A DNA stretch of 64,000 nt from positions 124,001 through 188,000 of the IMG/VR virus record IMGVR_UViG_3300035137_000026; one strand, written 5' to 3'. Origin of the DNA: a virus. The translations under genes were made by a program, and so were the position numbers. Shown one piece after another: positions 40,020 to 48,865 of this stretch. Position 1 is the first letter of the stretch. Each line of letters begins with the position of its first letter. The notes under the pieces are model-generated. The model did not search any database and was not told the DNA's origin. It saw only the letters and a list, made by a program, of their open reading frames with translations.

Positions 40020-40216
40020 TTGTTGCTCCTATAAACCTTCTCGAATGGCTCTTGGTGAGGACACACGATCAGTACTCTGGTCTCCCTGCTGGTTGACTTA
40101 AGCTTCTGGACCTTACAGTCAGGATACTTGCTTGTTACATGCTGCATGGCGGGATTACTACAACTGCCGATGATGAATATGATAAGTCCGACGAGGATGG
40201 AAAATGCTGTCTTCAT
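40016..40216 (-). CDS. Small lipoprotein
   Basis: 66 residues, AGGAAC before ATG. Signal sequence MKTAFSILVGLIIFIIGSC with a lipobox-like IGSC, giving a lipid-linked Cys at residue 19, then a short polar domain with two more Cys (YPDCKVQ, VLIVCPH) that could form a disulfide. Might be an outer-membrane spanin-type or superinfection-related lipoprotein; the lysis genes are, however, 20 kb away. Its membrane partner could be the protein encoded just upstream. Confidence 0.6.
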   Translation of the reverse strand: MKTAFSILVGLIIFIIGSCSNPAMQHVTSKYPDCKVQKLKSTSRETRVLIVCPHQEPFEKVYRSNK

Positions 40217-40226
40217 TATACGGTTC

Positions 40227-40424
40227 CTAAGGAAAAGAGTTACTGTTGTCCTTTATACCATTGGCAGACTTGCGGTGCAACCGGTCTCTGAATCTGTACC
40301 ATAGGCTAACTAGCTTGACAACCAGGGCAATGCCGCATGCAACGGCAATTAGAAATGCCCACTTGATGACACAACATATTGCAATACAGACGCACGTTAG
40401 CAGAAATAGATGCCACAATCTCAT
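40227..40424 (-). CDS. Small double-membrane-span protein (65 aa)
   Basis: Start at 40424 overlaps the upstream stop (ATGA) with GAGG in front. Nearly the whole N-terminal two-thirds is hydrophobic (LWHLFLLTCVCIAICCVIKW, then FLIAVACGIALVVKLVSLW), giving two closely spaced membrane helices with several Cys, then a basic tail. It may form a pair with the lipoprotein gene downstream. Holin-like size, but no direct evidence for that role. Confidence 0.55.
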   Translation of the reverse strand: MRLWHLFLLTCVCIAICCVIKWAFLIAVACGIALVVKLVSLWYRFRDRLHRKSANGIKDNSNSFP

Positions 40425-40837
40425 TTTAATACCTCTAGTACCCCAACTACTTGGTCCAAACTGCAGCAAATATAGTCAAACATCTTAACCATCAACTCAG
40501 GCTCGCCATTCTCCAGCAAGAGAATAGTCTTCTTGCCTTGTCCAACGGCCCAACCCATCTCCATGCCAAATGGTTGTACTCCTACAAATACATCAGCCCA
40601 CTGCATAGCTTCCATATCAGATAAGAAGCCCTGCTCTGCTAATGGATGATGAAGGTAGTCCCTGTATTCTTGGGGAGTCCAGTCCTGCCAGTCTGGATCT
40701 ATGTCGTACCAGTGAAAGCCATCCTGGCCTTCGGCTGGGTGCCTAAAGTCATAGACCTCGTGACCAGCCGCAGTAAGCCTTCGAACCACCTCTGGTTGGA
40801 ACTTATTCCTCCAGCTACTAGCTACATATATCTTCAT
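40421..40837 (-). CDS. Nucleoside 2-deoxyribosyltransferase-like protein
   Basis: 138 residues, GGAG before ATG. N-terminal strand and loop MKIYVASSWRN is characteristic of the nucleoside 2-deoxyribosyltransferase/RCL superfamily, followed by a helix (EVVRRLTAAGHEVYDF), an acidic central part, DMEAMQWADVFVGVQPF and a final GMEMGWAVGQGKKTILLL with the Glu-containing E-x-G-x-A motif of the family. These enzymes cleave or exchange N-glycosidic bonds of deoxynucleosides or their monophosphates. Fits the cluster of nucleotide-metabolism genes here. Confidence 0.7.
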   Translation of the reverse strand: MKIYVASSWRNKFQPEVVRRLTAAGHEVYDFRHPAEGQDGFHWYDIDPDWQDWTPQEYRDYLHHPLAEQGFLSDMEAMQWADVFVGVQPFGMEMGWAVGQGKKTILLLENGEPELMVKMFDYICCSLDQVVGVLEVLK

Positions 40838-40838
40838 A

Positions 40839-41105
40839 CTAATACTCCGTAGACCCTAGCAGCCCTCTACCAAACACCTCTGTCCACTCCTTGGCTGTTT
40901 TCTCCGTAGGTGTTTTGCCATTGGTCTCTGGGTCTGTTTCGTCAAAGAGCTTTAATGTCTGCTCGTCGGCCAGCTCCTGCCACTCTATTTCATCCTCATA
41001 GTCCTCTCTCTTCTCTCCTATCTGCTCGTACCAAACGGTCAAGGCGTCTTCCTTGTCGTTGGCGATTACCCATTCCTGTTCGTTGAAAAATACGTGTAAG
41101 CTCAT
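40839..41105 (-). CDS. Hypothetical acidic protein
   Basis: 88 residues, start overlapping the upstream uracil-DNA glycosylase stop (ATGA). Strongly acidic (EDYEDEIEWQELADEQ), with an N-terminal beta strand (LHVFFNEQEWVIANDK). No family recognised. Its acidity and coupling to a uracil-DNA glycosylase make a DNA-mimic regulator conceivable, but nothing more direct supports that. Confidence 0.5.
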   Translation of the reverse strand: MSLHVFFNEQEWVIANDKEDALTVWYEQIGEKREDYEDEIEWQELADEQTLKLFDETDPETNGKTPTEKTAKEWTEVFGRGLLGSTEY

Positions 41106-41743
41106 TTGATCTTGTCCTTGTATGTATCACGGAAATACTGCATATATTTCCATACTTTAAGCTTCATAGCCCTCTGTTCATCTGGCCATCTGGCCTTATG
41201 TAAGATAGCAGCAGGATGTGTCATTGTAAACATCGGGATACCATCACGGTCCTGCCACTTGCCCTCCCAGGCTCCCACACGTGCAGATGCGTTGGCGGTT
41301 AGCTGGGCAAGGGCTGTTCTGCCACAAGCAATTAGTACCTTGGGCTTCAGGATGGTGATAGCCTTCTCTACGAATGGCCAGCACCTAACAATCTGCGTCT
41401 GCTTGGGGGTGTAGTTCTGTTTGCTCTCGTGTTTGGCTGCTGTGGGACGACAGAAAACACTGTTCATAATGATCATGTCTTCCTTAGTGTCTATGCCGAT
41501 AGCTCCCATTATCTTATCCAGCAACTCACCAGCCGGCCCAACAAATGGCAACATCTTCTGCTGCTCTACCTTACCTGGGGCCTCTCCAATCATGAGGATT
41601 GGAGCCTTGGGATTGCCCCGGTATACAATAGGAGCGCATCCATGCTCAGACAGTGTACAGCGTGTACATCCGAACTTGAATGCGGCATCAAAGTTACCCC
41701 AAACTACAGTCTCCATCGCCTGTTTGTAAAAGTTGTCTTTCAT
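41102..41743 (-). CDS. Uracil-DNA glycosylase, family 4-type
   Basis: 213 residues, coupled to the upstream gene (ATGA overlap). Motif A is seen in LMIGEAPGKVE and FVGPAGELL, motif B near the end as MTHPAAILH, and IACGRTALAQL between them. Cys residues in GCTRCTL (25-28) and later positions fit the Fe-S cluster of family 4 enzymes, although the usual four-Cys set should be checked. It removes uracil from DNA. A phage-encoded enzyme suggests repair of its own genome or attack on uracil-containing DNA. The genome's own uracil content is unknown. Confidence 0.8.
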   Translation of the reverse strand: MKDNFYKQAMETVVWGNFDAAFKFGCTRCTLSEHGCAPIVYRGNPKAPILMIGEAPGKVEQQKMLPFVGPAGELLDKIMGAIGIDTKEDMIIMNSVFCRPTAAKHESKQNYTPKQTQIVRCWPFVEKAITILKPKVLIACGRTALAQLTANASARVGAWEGKWQDRDGIPMFTMTHPAAILHKARWPDEQRAMKLKVWKYMQYFRDTYKDKIK

Positions 41744-42432
41744 CTGAACAGTGTCTTCCTAACATTTTCCTTGCCACTGCCGTGTGGGAAGAAACAGATC
41801 ACCTTATTCTTGTCACGAAGCTTCTCGTCGTGCATACAAACCTTGCACTTGTCGCACTTGATGCCGTGAGTCTCCTGGATACAGGGCACCATATTAAGGC
41901 CTTGGAAGGTGAATGGTCTCTTAAATGGTTTAGACCAGACCATACACACAGCATAACCACGTTCCATGGCATACTTGGCATCTTCTACTATCTCGCAGCT
42001 GGCGAGCACAGACACTTTGCCCCAACTCTCACGAGGAACTTCCCTCCAGGCATGGGTATAAGTCCAAGCCTTCTGGTTGTGCTCATTCATGTAGTCCTCA
42101 GCCGCAGAGGCTACAATTTTGGTAGCTCTAGACGTGCGGCAATCGCCAACCACATGTAGTCTTAGTGGAGCGCTACCCTTCATATTGCGGATAGCTTTGG
42201 CTTCTTCTCTGGCAATGTCAATAGGTCTGGTTTTGCCGGTTTGCTTAGCCACCTTATTCATCCTACGAAGGTGAAAACCAGAGTGTCCGTGCTGGGCATA
42301 ACAACCACAGTCTAGAAATGGGCATGTCTTGGGACACGATTGGATTGGTGCATATGTACACGACACCGGCCCTGTCTTAGAGTTCTGACTCTTGTCTACT
42401 GCGATTACTGACTTGATTACTTTTATTGTCAT
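41740..42432 (-). CDS. Cysteine-rich hypothetical protein
   Basis: 230 residues; start at 42432 chosen for AGAGGTAAG upstream. The N-terminal part reads KTGPVSCTYAPIQSCPKTCP followed by FLDCGCYAQHG, giving several closely spaced Cys, and a second group is near the C-terminus (KCDKCKVCMHD, then VICFFPHGSG). The middle has a beta-alpha pattern (LRLHVVGDCRTSRATKI, VLASCEIVEDA). The Cys arrangement suggests metal or Fe-S binding. I have seen this pattern in phage and plasmid proteins without known function, and do not assign one. Confidence 0.6.
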   Translation of the reverse strand: MTIKVIKSVIAVDKSQNSKTGPVSCTYAPIQSCPKTCPFLDCGCYAQHGHSGFHLRRMNKVAKQTGKTRPIDIAREEAKAIRNMKGSAPLRLHVVGDCRTSRATKIVASAAEDYMNEHNQKAWTYTHAWREVPRESWGKVSVLASCEIVEDAKYAMERGYAVCMVWSKPFKRPFTFQGLNMVPCIQETHGIKCDKCKVCMHDEKLRDKNKVICFFPHGSGKENVRKTLFR

Positions 42433-42443
42433 TTTCTTACCTC

Positions 42444-42698
42444 TTAGTGTGGATACAGAGCACATACTACCTTGGCTCCGTTTACTCCTATAGCCAGACT
42501 ACCAGAGTCCTGAATGGCTTTGATGTATGGACGATTTAGCTCGGGGTGCTCAAACAAAATTGCTTCCCAAACATCATCCACATAATAAACCGGCTGTTCC
42601 TTATCGAATCTATCTTCTTCTAGGAACAAGACCACCGTCTCGTTTGGGTCTAGCTCCTGAAGTCGCTCTATTAGTTCGTGTACTTTTATTGCTCTCAC
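42444..42698 (-). CDS. Small hypothetical protein (GTG start)
   Basis: 84 residues from GTG at 42698, with AAGGAAT upstream. The N-terminus [20 protein letters not shown] is typical of a widespread small phage/bacterial protein (x-V-x-E-L-I-x-x-L-x-x-L-x-P-x-x-x-V) of unknown function. The acidic C-terminal part ends VVCALYPH. It overlaps the reading frame of the next small gene by about 90 bases. Confidence 0.6.
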   Translation of the reverse strand: MRAIKVHELIERLQELDPNETVVLFLEEDRFDKEQPVYYVDDVWEAILFEHPELNRPYIKAIQDSGSLAIGVNGAKVVCALYPH

Positions 42699-42879
42699 CG
42701 TGCAGCGATTCCTTCAACTTGCCAACAGTGTCTAACATCTTGTTCGCAAGATAGTCGTTGTCGTACATTGTGTATCGGGGGATTTTGCAGATCAGAAGCT
42801 CTAGCTCTCTAATGTATCGGCTTGTGCTGATTCTTCGTTGCTCGAGCTTGGCTGCTCGCTTGTCTCCTCTTCGGGACAC
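42610..42879 (-). CDS. Small basic protein overlapping the recA 3' end
   Basis: 89 residues beginning with GTG at 42879, with AGAGG seven bases upstream, inside the last 79 bases of recA in another frame. It starts [16 protein letters not shown], continues with a helical segment ([29 protein letters not shown]) and ends in an Arg-rich tail. It overlaps the next gene over about 90 bases. The good ribosome site and coding-like stretch between recA and the next gene support it; the double overlap lowers confidence. Function unknown. Confidence 0.42.
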   Translation of the reverse strand: MSRRGDKRAAKLEQRRISTSRYIRELELLICKIPRYTMYDNDYLANKMLDTVGKLKESLHGESNKSTRTNRATSGARPKRDGGLVPRRR

Positions 42880-43868
42880 CCTAAACCTCTCAAATCTAGA
42901 ACTTCATTCTTGATTGCGTTTCTGAGGTCGTCGTTTTCCTTCAGATAAGAGATGGCATTTTCTCTGCCCTGGCCAATCCTATCATCCTTATAGCTGTACC
43001 AGGCACCAGCCTTTCTGACGACATCGTCCTCAACGGCTAAGTCAAGGATCTCTGCTATCTGGTCTATGCCTATGCCGTAACGGATGTCGAACTCAGCTTC
43101 TCTAAATGGCGGAGCCAGCTTGTTCTTGACGACCTTGACCTTTGTGCGGTTACCAATTATCTTGTCACCCCGTTTGATGGCACCGATTCTACGGATGTCT
43201 AGCCTTTGACTAGCATAGAATTTCAGAGCACCACCACCAGTAGTGGTCTCAGGACTACCAAACATTACACCAATCTTCATTCTGATCTGGTTCACGAAGA
43301 TGATGATACAGCCTGTCTGATTCACTGTGCCTGCCAGCTTTCTCATTGCCTGGCTCATCATTCTAGCCTGCAGCCCTACGTGAGAGTCACCCATCTCACC
43401 CTCCAGCTCCTTCTGTGGCACTAGTGCAGCAACAGAGTCGATTACGATTAGGCCAACCTCACCGCTCTTGGCTAGCATGTCGGCTAGCTCGAGGGCCTGC
43501 TCACCGTAGTCTGGCTGGGACACAAGTAGTTTGTCTAGGTCTACGCCTAAATGCTTAGCATAGGTTGGATCTAGTGAATGCTCGGCATCAATAAATGCAC
43601 AGATCTTGTCCTGCATCTGAGCGCTGGCCACAGCGTGGAGGCATAATGTGGTCTTCCCGCTGGATTCGGGGCCATAGATCTCTACAATGCGGCCCTTGCG
43701 GTAGCCACCAATACCTAGCGCTGAATCTACATTAATTGAGCCTGACGGCACAATGTTGTTTGGGTCCACAACTGGCTCATCAGTGAGCTTCATTAGAATA
43801 CCCTTACCAAATTTCTTTTCTACGGACCCTTTCACGAGGTCGAGCGCTTTCTCCATGTTTGGACTCAT
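42801..43868 (-). CDS. recA: Recombinase RecA
   Basis: 355 residues, AGAGG before ATG, full bacterial-type RecA without an intein. Walker [10 protein letters not shown] (66-74), Walker [13 protein letters not shown], the catalytic Glu region ([10 protein letters not shown]), loop L1 ([13 protein letters not shown]), and loop L2 with [24 protein letters not shown]. The C-terminal tail is acidic and Ser-rich ([15 protein letters not shown]), as in RecA. It catalyses ATP-dependent strand exchange. Most phages use UvsX or a single-strand annealing protein, so a RecA so close to the cellular type is notable. Works with the Cas4-like nucleases and SSB candidates in this block. Confidence 0.96.
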   Translation of the reverse strand: MSPNMEKALDLVKGSVEKKFGKGILMKLTDEPVVDPNNIVPSGSINVDSALGIGGYRKGRIVEIYGPESSGKTTLCLHAVASAQMQDKICAFIDAEHSLDPTYAKHLGVDLDKLLVSQPDYGEQALELADMLAKSGEVGLIVIDSVAALVPQKELEGEMGDSHVGLQARMMSQAMRKLAGTVNQTGCIIIFVNQIRMKIGVMFGSPETTTGGGALKFYASQRLDIRRIGAIKRGDKIIGNRTKVKVVKNKLAPPFREAEFDIRYGIGIDQIAEILDLAVEDDVVRKAGAWYSYKDDRIGQGRENAISYLKENDDLRNAIKNEVLDLRGLGCPEEETSEQPSSSNEESAQADTLES

Positions 43869-43894
43869 GTTTTACCTCTAACTGTGTGAAATGT

Positions 43895-44737
43895 TTACTG
43901 ATTCAGGTGCTTTTCAATAATACGTTCAATATAATTAAAACTATCTATGGCATCCTGCATAGTTTCTGCTCGTGTGGCAAAGACGTTATCACAAAGCTCT
44001 TTTGCTTTCTCTAGCTGTTCCTGCTGTTCCGCTTCTGTGCGTTCCCTCTCACGCTTTACTACCTCGAGGACAGTATAGAGGTCTTTGACGACCTTAGGAA
44101 TCCTTTTGGCCTTCTTGGGCTTGGCAAGGTTGGGGTTGGATGGGGGCATGTGTGGTAGAGCCATTTGCTCTCTCTTCTTTTTATCTTTCTTCATGGTTTC
44201 GCCTGCAGAAGATTTTAGTTTGGCTGCAACTATCTCCTCAATTCTACGCTTACACCCTTTACGGAAACCATCTATGTCCTCAACACCCCACAAGGCAATA
44301 AGTTCTTCCAGGGATATATCTTTGATGGTCTGGTTGTCCGTAACGGCGTAGTCTGTGAATTTCCAGCTAGTTTTGTATGAGCATTGAGGGCAGATTGAGT
44401 TAGAACCGGCGGCGAGTGACATAATAGACTGCCAAATGTGTTCGCACTTGGGGCAAGTAATGTCGACCTGATAGTCGTCCATAGGAATGCGATGTTCTTT
44501 GTTGAATAGGAATGCGCTGGCTGATTTTTCGTATTCCAGCTCTTCCTCTTTCAGCTCCTTGCCTTGTTCTCTCATGACTCGATAGAGAGCCACGTCGTCG
44601 ATTGCACGAGTAATAACCTTCATCCACAAGTCTGTGGTGAAGCTTTTGCTCAGGACGTCGGTTCTACTACTTAGCTGAATGAGCCGGTCTTCTTCGTCAA
44701 CTTTTTCGTATGATGGTCTAGTCAGTAAGGATTTCAT
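43895..44737 (-). CDS. Hypothetical protein with central zinc ribbon and C-terminal coiled coil
   Basis: 280 residues, overlapping the protease gene upstream by 20 bases. The middle (about 96-125) has CPKCEHIW and CPQCSYKTSW, a four-Cys zinc ribbon. It is followed by SLEELIALWGVEDIDGFRK, a Lys-rich low-complexity stretch, and a C-terminal coiled coil (KRERERTEAEQQEQLEKAK). The layout resembles structural or assembly chaperone proteins of phages, e.g. baseplate hub assembly proteins, but no family can be claimed. Confidence 0.55.
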   Translation of the reverse strand: MKSLLTRPSYEKVDEEDRLIQLSSRTDVLSKSFTTDLWMKVITRAIDDVALYRVMREQGKELKEEELEYEKSASAFLFNKEHRIPMDDYQVDITCPKCEHIWQSIMSLAAGSNSICPQCSYKTSWKFTDYAVTDNQTIKDISLEELIALWGVEDIDGFRKGCKRRIEEIVAAKLKSSAGETMKKDKKKREQMALPHMPPSNPNLAKPKKAKRIPKVVKDLYTVLEVVKRERERTEAEQQEQLEKAKELCDNVFATRAETMQDAIDSFNYIERIIEKHLNQ

Positions 44738-45356
44738 GTACGTCTTGAAAAGCTACGCTGGTGTTAGCTATGGCCTCTTTATCACTCAGGACCTCTTCTG
44801 CGTCAAGCACCAAATTGTCTGCGTGTGTTCGGGTCCAGACCATATTATAGTACAGCCAGCTTCTCAAGGCGTCAACAACAAATTTGCGAAATATATACAT
44901 ATCTAGGCCATCTTCGGCGGCTACATACATCGACATGAGGTATCCCTTCATCTCGAGGTAGGCTCTGCCATTGGATGGCCAGGGTAGAAGGAACAAGACT
45001 CCAAGGATGCCAGTGATGATTACGAATATCTTAAGGCCGAATCCGCATGCTAGGATCATGAAGAAAAACAAGAAGACTGATAGCACCTGCGGGCATAAGT
45101 ACATCCACAGGAAGTTGAATGTGCCAAGCTCATTCCAGTCTACCAGGTGCTGATACTCATGGGAGAGCATCTCAAAGCTGCTGGTCTGTCTGCTTGGCAT
45201 CCAGATTGTATTGGGAGACGTGGTTGTGCCAGACGCTTGTAGCTTCTGTGGCATTCGCCGCCAAAACCAGTTCTCATCCTTATACTTTATCTCTGATTTA
45301 GGGTATCTTGCTTTAATCTTATCAGCTAGTTCGTGGTACCGCTGTAAATGCGTCAT
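44718..45356 (-). CDS. Membrane-bound HExxH metallopeptidase-like protein
   Basis: 212 residues, start with GAGGTGG upstream. Zincin motif SHEYQHLVDW (H66-E-x-x-H70) comes just before two hydrophobic segments (FLWMYLCPQVLSVFLFFFM and FVIITGILGVLFLLPWP). A further E-x-x-G-Y-containing stretch after them (AYLEMKGYLMSMYVAAED) could supply the third zinc ligand. The N-terminus contains KIKARYPKSEIKYKD. The protein looks like a membrane metalloprotease related to M48/DUF4157-type families. A phage-encoded membrane protease could act on host envelope or defence proteins; the target is unknown. Confidence 0.6.
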   Translation of the reverse strand: MTHLQRYHELADKIKARYPKSEIKYKDENWFWRRMPQKLQASGTTTSPNTIWMPSRQTSSFEMLSHEYQHLVDWNELGTFNFLWMYLCPQVLSVFLFFFMILACGFGLKIFVIITGILGVLFLLPWPSNGRAYLEMKGYLMSMYVAAEDGLDMYIFRKFVVDALRSWLYYNMVWTRTHADNLVLDAEEVLSDKEAIANTSVAFQDVHEILTD

Positions 45357-45393
45357 GTTGCCACCTCATACATAACCATATTACTATTTGACT

Positions 45394-48300
45394 CTAGCTA
45401 CAACCAGTGCTTTCGCCACATTGCGGACAGACATAACATGCGCCAGCTCTGCCAGTAATTGTCTGGCATCTTGGGCATGGAGGGCCATCAAATGATATGT
45501 TAGCTTTGACTATGTTGCTGTTTGGCATCTGCATTTCATTAATGAATGTTTCGTCGTCATCTTCATCCATGAAGTTAAGCTTTAACCACCTGAATATGTA
45601 GTCCATTACTGACTGGGCAAAGCGTACGTCCTCATTCTGTGTGACGCCAGCTGGTTCAAACTTAGAGCCAACAAACTTGTCCACGAATGTCTCGAGCGGC
45701 ACGCCATATTGAAGCCCGAGAGATACAGCTGTGGCCATACCATCCATAAGCCCCTGAACAGTTGTTCCCTGCTTCTGGGTGCGAATGAAGATCTCTCCAA
45801 GATCACCCTCTTCGTAGGTACTACAGGTAAGATAGCCCTTCAGCCCAGCCACATTGAACTTATGGGTTAGAGACTGCCTGGTCTCTGGCAGCTTTTTCCT
45901 GTAGGCTGTCCATCTCTCGTCGTTGGGTTCGGTTACCTCTTCAATCTCGTCCTTCTTGGCAGTCAATGGTTGCATAGCCTTGCAACCATCCCTGTAGATG
46001 GCAATTGACTTAAGGCCCTTCTCCCAAGCATAGAGGTAAGCCTCTATCACATTGTCCACAGTAGCATTAGCTGGCATATTGACCGTCTTGCTGATTGCGC
46101 CATTCAGGAATTTCTGACAGTCAGCCATCATCTTGATGTGGTCAAATGGTGTTATCTCATTGGCTGTCTTGAGGACATCCGGGTTGTCGAATACACGTCC
46201 AACCTCTACGCAGCTAGGCTCTATCTCTATAGTCCCTCCACCAGTCAACTGCTTGTAGGCCTTGAGGGCATACAGTGGCTCAATGCCGGTGCTATCACAG
46301 TCCATTAGGAAACTAATGGTTCCCGTAGGTGCCAAACATGTCAGCTGAGAGTTCCTGATGCCATGCTCCTTAGCAGTCGCTACAAGCTCATCATTTCTGG
46401 TTAGCCTCTCAACCAGCTCTAGGTTTCTCTCTATATTATCGGCATAGGCAATGTATGATCCCATTCTCTGAGCTAACTTTATACTCATGTTGTAGGCTGC
46501 TGCTGTCATTGTCATGGTAATCATAGCAGCTTCTTCTCGGGCGGCTTGGCTGTCGTATGGGATGCCCAGTCTCATAAGATAGGCACCAAGGTTGGTAAAT
46601 CCTAGTCCTAGAGGTCTGGTATGGGTAGCAACGTGTCTGCTCTGCTCAGTAGGATAGTCTGCGGGCTCAATCATAATATCCTGGGCCGTTACTATGATGG
46701 CAATGTCCTCTTTAAGCTGCTTGGTATTGAACCGTCCGTCACCTGTAAGGTACTTTACTAGGTTCATAGAAGCCAGATTACAAGCAGAGCCATTGATTGC
46801 CACATGTTCAGCACATGGGTTTGAGCACTCGATGTCTCCTAGAGAAGGCACGGGATTATCCTTATTGATTCTGTCACAAAACTGGATACCTGGGTCTCCG
46901 GTAGCCCAAGCAACTCGAGCAATCCTTTCGAATAGCTCTCTTGCTCTGACTGTTCTGGCTACTTTACCGTCTCCACGGTTGACTAGCGCCCAATCTTGGT
47001 CCTTTGTCACAGCCATCATGAACTCATCTGTCACCATGATGGAGTGATTGGCATTCTGGAAGGCTACCGTAGCATAGGCCTCCTCATGTGGAATACCGTT
47101 CTCGATGAGCGTCTGAGCCTTCTTCTCCTCAAGAAGCTTGCAGTCGATGAACTCTTCAATATCAGGGTGGTCAACATCCATAATGACCATCTTGGCTGAC
47201 CTACGTGTCTTTCCACCACTACGTATGGAGCCCGCTACCTGGTCCCAGATCTTCATGAAGCTTAGGGGGCCTGAGGCTACGCCTCTGTTACTTAGAGGCT
47301 CTCCCTGGGCTCTGAGGTGGCTCACATTGACACCTGCACCTGAGCCACTCTTGAAGGTCATACCTTCTCTGACTCCGTGTTGTAGAATGTCTTCCATGTT
47401 GTCATCGATACCATAGATAAAACAATTGTGAACTCTTATTCCATTAGTGTAATAATCCCCAGTATCTGTTTGGATGTCATAAACTTGGTGTTCTCCTAGA
47501 GATTCTATTTTTTTAATTGTAAGTCTGCGATATTTTTCTATTCTCTGTCCCTTGTCTCTATTTTGTCCTAAAGATTGGATTAGTTTGTCTTGCTTGTCCT
47601 GACCAATGAACCCAATTAACTCTTGGAATTTCTTACACTCAGAATGAATATGAATAGATAGACAATGCATCGGCTTGTGGTGTTGCCTTTTGTCCTCTTT
47701 AATTCCTCGTCTTGAGAAGATACCTAGCCTTTGTAATAATAGCTGAATTCCTTCAATAACTTTTGGTGAGATAGTTGAAATGCCGACTTCGGTTGACCCA
47801 GAACTATTTGTTGTACAGTATCCATCAGCCTGAAACCATGCCCGAAGATAAGCGATAACTGGTCCTAGATGTGGTGTTGTAAACAAAAACTCTGGGATTT
47901 CCATACTTTCTTGTTTTTTTAAAAGCCCCCAGTTCTCTACGAACGTTCGTGCATTTTCACCGTAGCTTCTTAACCGTTGGTACTCGAAGCCTTTGTTGGT
48001 TGTGCAGCTACGGATTTTGTAATATGTATCCGGAAAAACTCTAACAAAAGCTTTTTCCAGAGCCTCTAGTTCATCAGAGTTTATAGATATGCCTTCTAGT
48101 ATTAGCAGGGTGTTCTCGTATTGCCTAACAAATCCGTCGCTTTGTAGCCAGCCTGCTAAATATGCTTCCTGGCAAATGGAAGTATCGTAATTATGTCCCG
48201 AATTAATACTTGGTGCATTGCTCCAGAGTAGCATGTCTCCTGTTTGTAGTTGCCTGGCTTCAACAAAACATCGTTCTTGCTTCGATGGTTCAAATTCTTT

Positions 48301-48864
48301 CTTCCATCCATTAGCTTTATATACACGATGATCTGGCGTAACATCTAATTGCAAACCCGATTTAGTTGTAATCCTTAATACTTCTTTCTTTCCATTGTTT
48401 TTAGTACCCAGAACTATTTGGCCATTTGCAAGTGTCAGCCCTACCATATCTTTATCTACGATTTCTTGTATTGTAAGCAGTCCTTTGTTCTTGGTATTGA
48501 TTCTTGCCCATCCGGGCTGGCAAGCTGCTACCTGATTGTCGTTCTCTGCTACCCCAACATTGAACCAAACTGGGCTATTGAATGCTGCTCTCTGGTCCAG
48601 CAGAATCTCTTCCAGTGAGTGCATGAATTTATGTGCCTGTTCTTCGCTCTCAAAGTATCCCTGCTCCTGTCCCCAGAGCATTATCTGCCTAGCAATTCTA
48701 CCCACTAAAGTGAGAACACTGTTCTCGTTATAGTGGAAGTATTTAGAGGCGGCAATGGTAGCTGCTCTGTCGGACCAGTGCTTGGGAATTTCTATGTTGT
48801 CTTTTTCGAAGATCACTTCTCCGCTAGGCTCGGTGATCTTTACGTTTGTGTGACGTGTCTTCAT
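45394..48864 (-). CDS. nrdJ: Adenosylcobalamin-dependent ribonucleotide reductase (class II) with intein
   Basis: 1156 residues, GGGAG before ATG; 790 remain after removing one intein (115-480). Extein motifs: FNSPVWFNVGV, QVAA-CFIYGIDDNMEDIL (restored by splicing), FKSGSGAGVNVS, GGKTRRSAKMV, NPCAEHV and SACNLASMNLV. The C-terminus is Cys-rich (CPRCQTITGRAGACYVCPQC) as in NrdJ, where it re-reduces the active site. No NrdB or NrdD partner is seen, which fits the single-subunit class II enzyme that needs vitamin B12 from the host. It makes deoxyribonucleotides and, with ThyX and the nucleotidase, supplies phage DNA synthesis. Confidence 0.95.
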   Translation of the reverse strand: MKTRHTNVKITEPSGEVIFEKDNIEIPKHWSDRAATIAASKYFHYNENSVLTLVGRIARQIMLWGQEQGYFESEEQAHKFMHSLEEILLDQRAAFNSPVWFNVGVAENDNQVAACQPGWARINTKNKGLLTIQEIVDKDMVGLTLANGQIVLGTKNNGKKEVLRITTKSGLQLDVTPDHRVYKANGWKKEFEPSKQERCFVEARQLQTGDMLLWSNAPSINSGHNYDTSICQEAYLAGWLQSDGFVRQYENTLLILEGISINSDELEALEKAFVRVFPDTYYKIRSCTTNKGFEYQRLRSYGENARTFVENWGLLKKQESMEIPEFLFTTPHLGPVIAYLRAWFQADGYCTTNSSGSTEVGISTISPKVIEGIQLLLQRLGIFSRRGIKEDKRQHHKPMHCLSIHIHSECKKFQELIGFIGQDKQDKLIQSLGQNRDKGQRIEKYRRLTIKKIESLGEHQVYDIQTDTGDYYTNGIRVHNCFIYGIDDNMEDILQHGVREGMTFKSGSGAGVNVSHLRAQGEPLSNRGVASGPLSFMKIWDQVAGSIRSGGKTRRSAKMVIMDVDHPDIEEFIDCKLLEEKKAQTLIENGIPHEEAYATVAFQNANHSIMVTDEFMMAVTKDQDWALVNRGDGKVARTVRARELFERIARVAWATGDPGIQFCDRINKDNPVPSLGDIECSNPCAEHVAINGSACNLASMNLVKYLTGDGRFNTKQLKEDIAIIVTAQDIMIEPADYPTEQSRHVATHTRPLGLGFTNLGAYLMRLGIPYDSQAAREEAAMITMTMTAAAYNMSIKLAQRMGSYIAYADNIERNLELVERLTRNDELVATAKEHGIRNSQLTCLAPTGTISFLMDCDSTGIEPLYALKAYKQLTGGGTIEIEPSCVEVGRVFDNPDVLKTANEITPFDHIKMMADCQKFLNGAISKTVNMPANATVDNVIEAYLYAWEKGLKSIAIYRDGCKAMQPLTAKKDEIEEVTEPNDERWTAYRKKLPETRQSLTHKFNVAGLKGYLTCSTYEEGDLGEIFIRTQKQGTTVQGLMDGMATAVSLGLQYGVPLETFVDKFVGSKFEPAGVTQNEDVRFAQSVMDYIFRWLKLNFMDEDDDETFINEMQMPNSNIVKANISFDGPPCPRCQTITGRAGACYVCPQCGESTGCS
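47425..48522 (-). mobile_element. NrdJ intein (LAGLIDADG type, 366 aa)
   Basis: Residues 115-480. Starts CQPGWARINTKNKG (block A), block B LDVTPDHRVY, endonuclease motifs YLAGWLQSDGFV and YLRAWFQADGYC, and ends NGIRVHN before Cys. Canonical His-Asn-Cys end. Insertion is in the conserved Q-V-A-A-C motif of NrdJ; removal restores QVAACFIYG. Confidence 0.93.
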
Positions 48865-48865
48865 G

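Noticed and set aside
41429-41869. A 146-codon + strand frame opposite uracil-DNA glycosylase
   Set aside because: It is antisense to a well-recognised enzyme and shows no motif or ribosome site.
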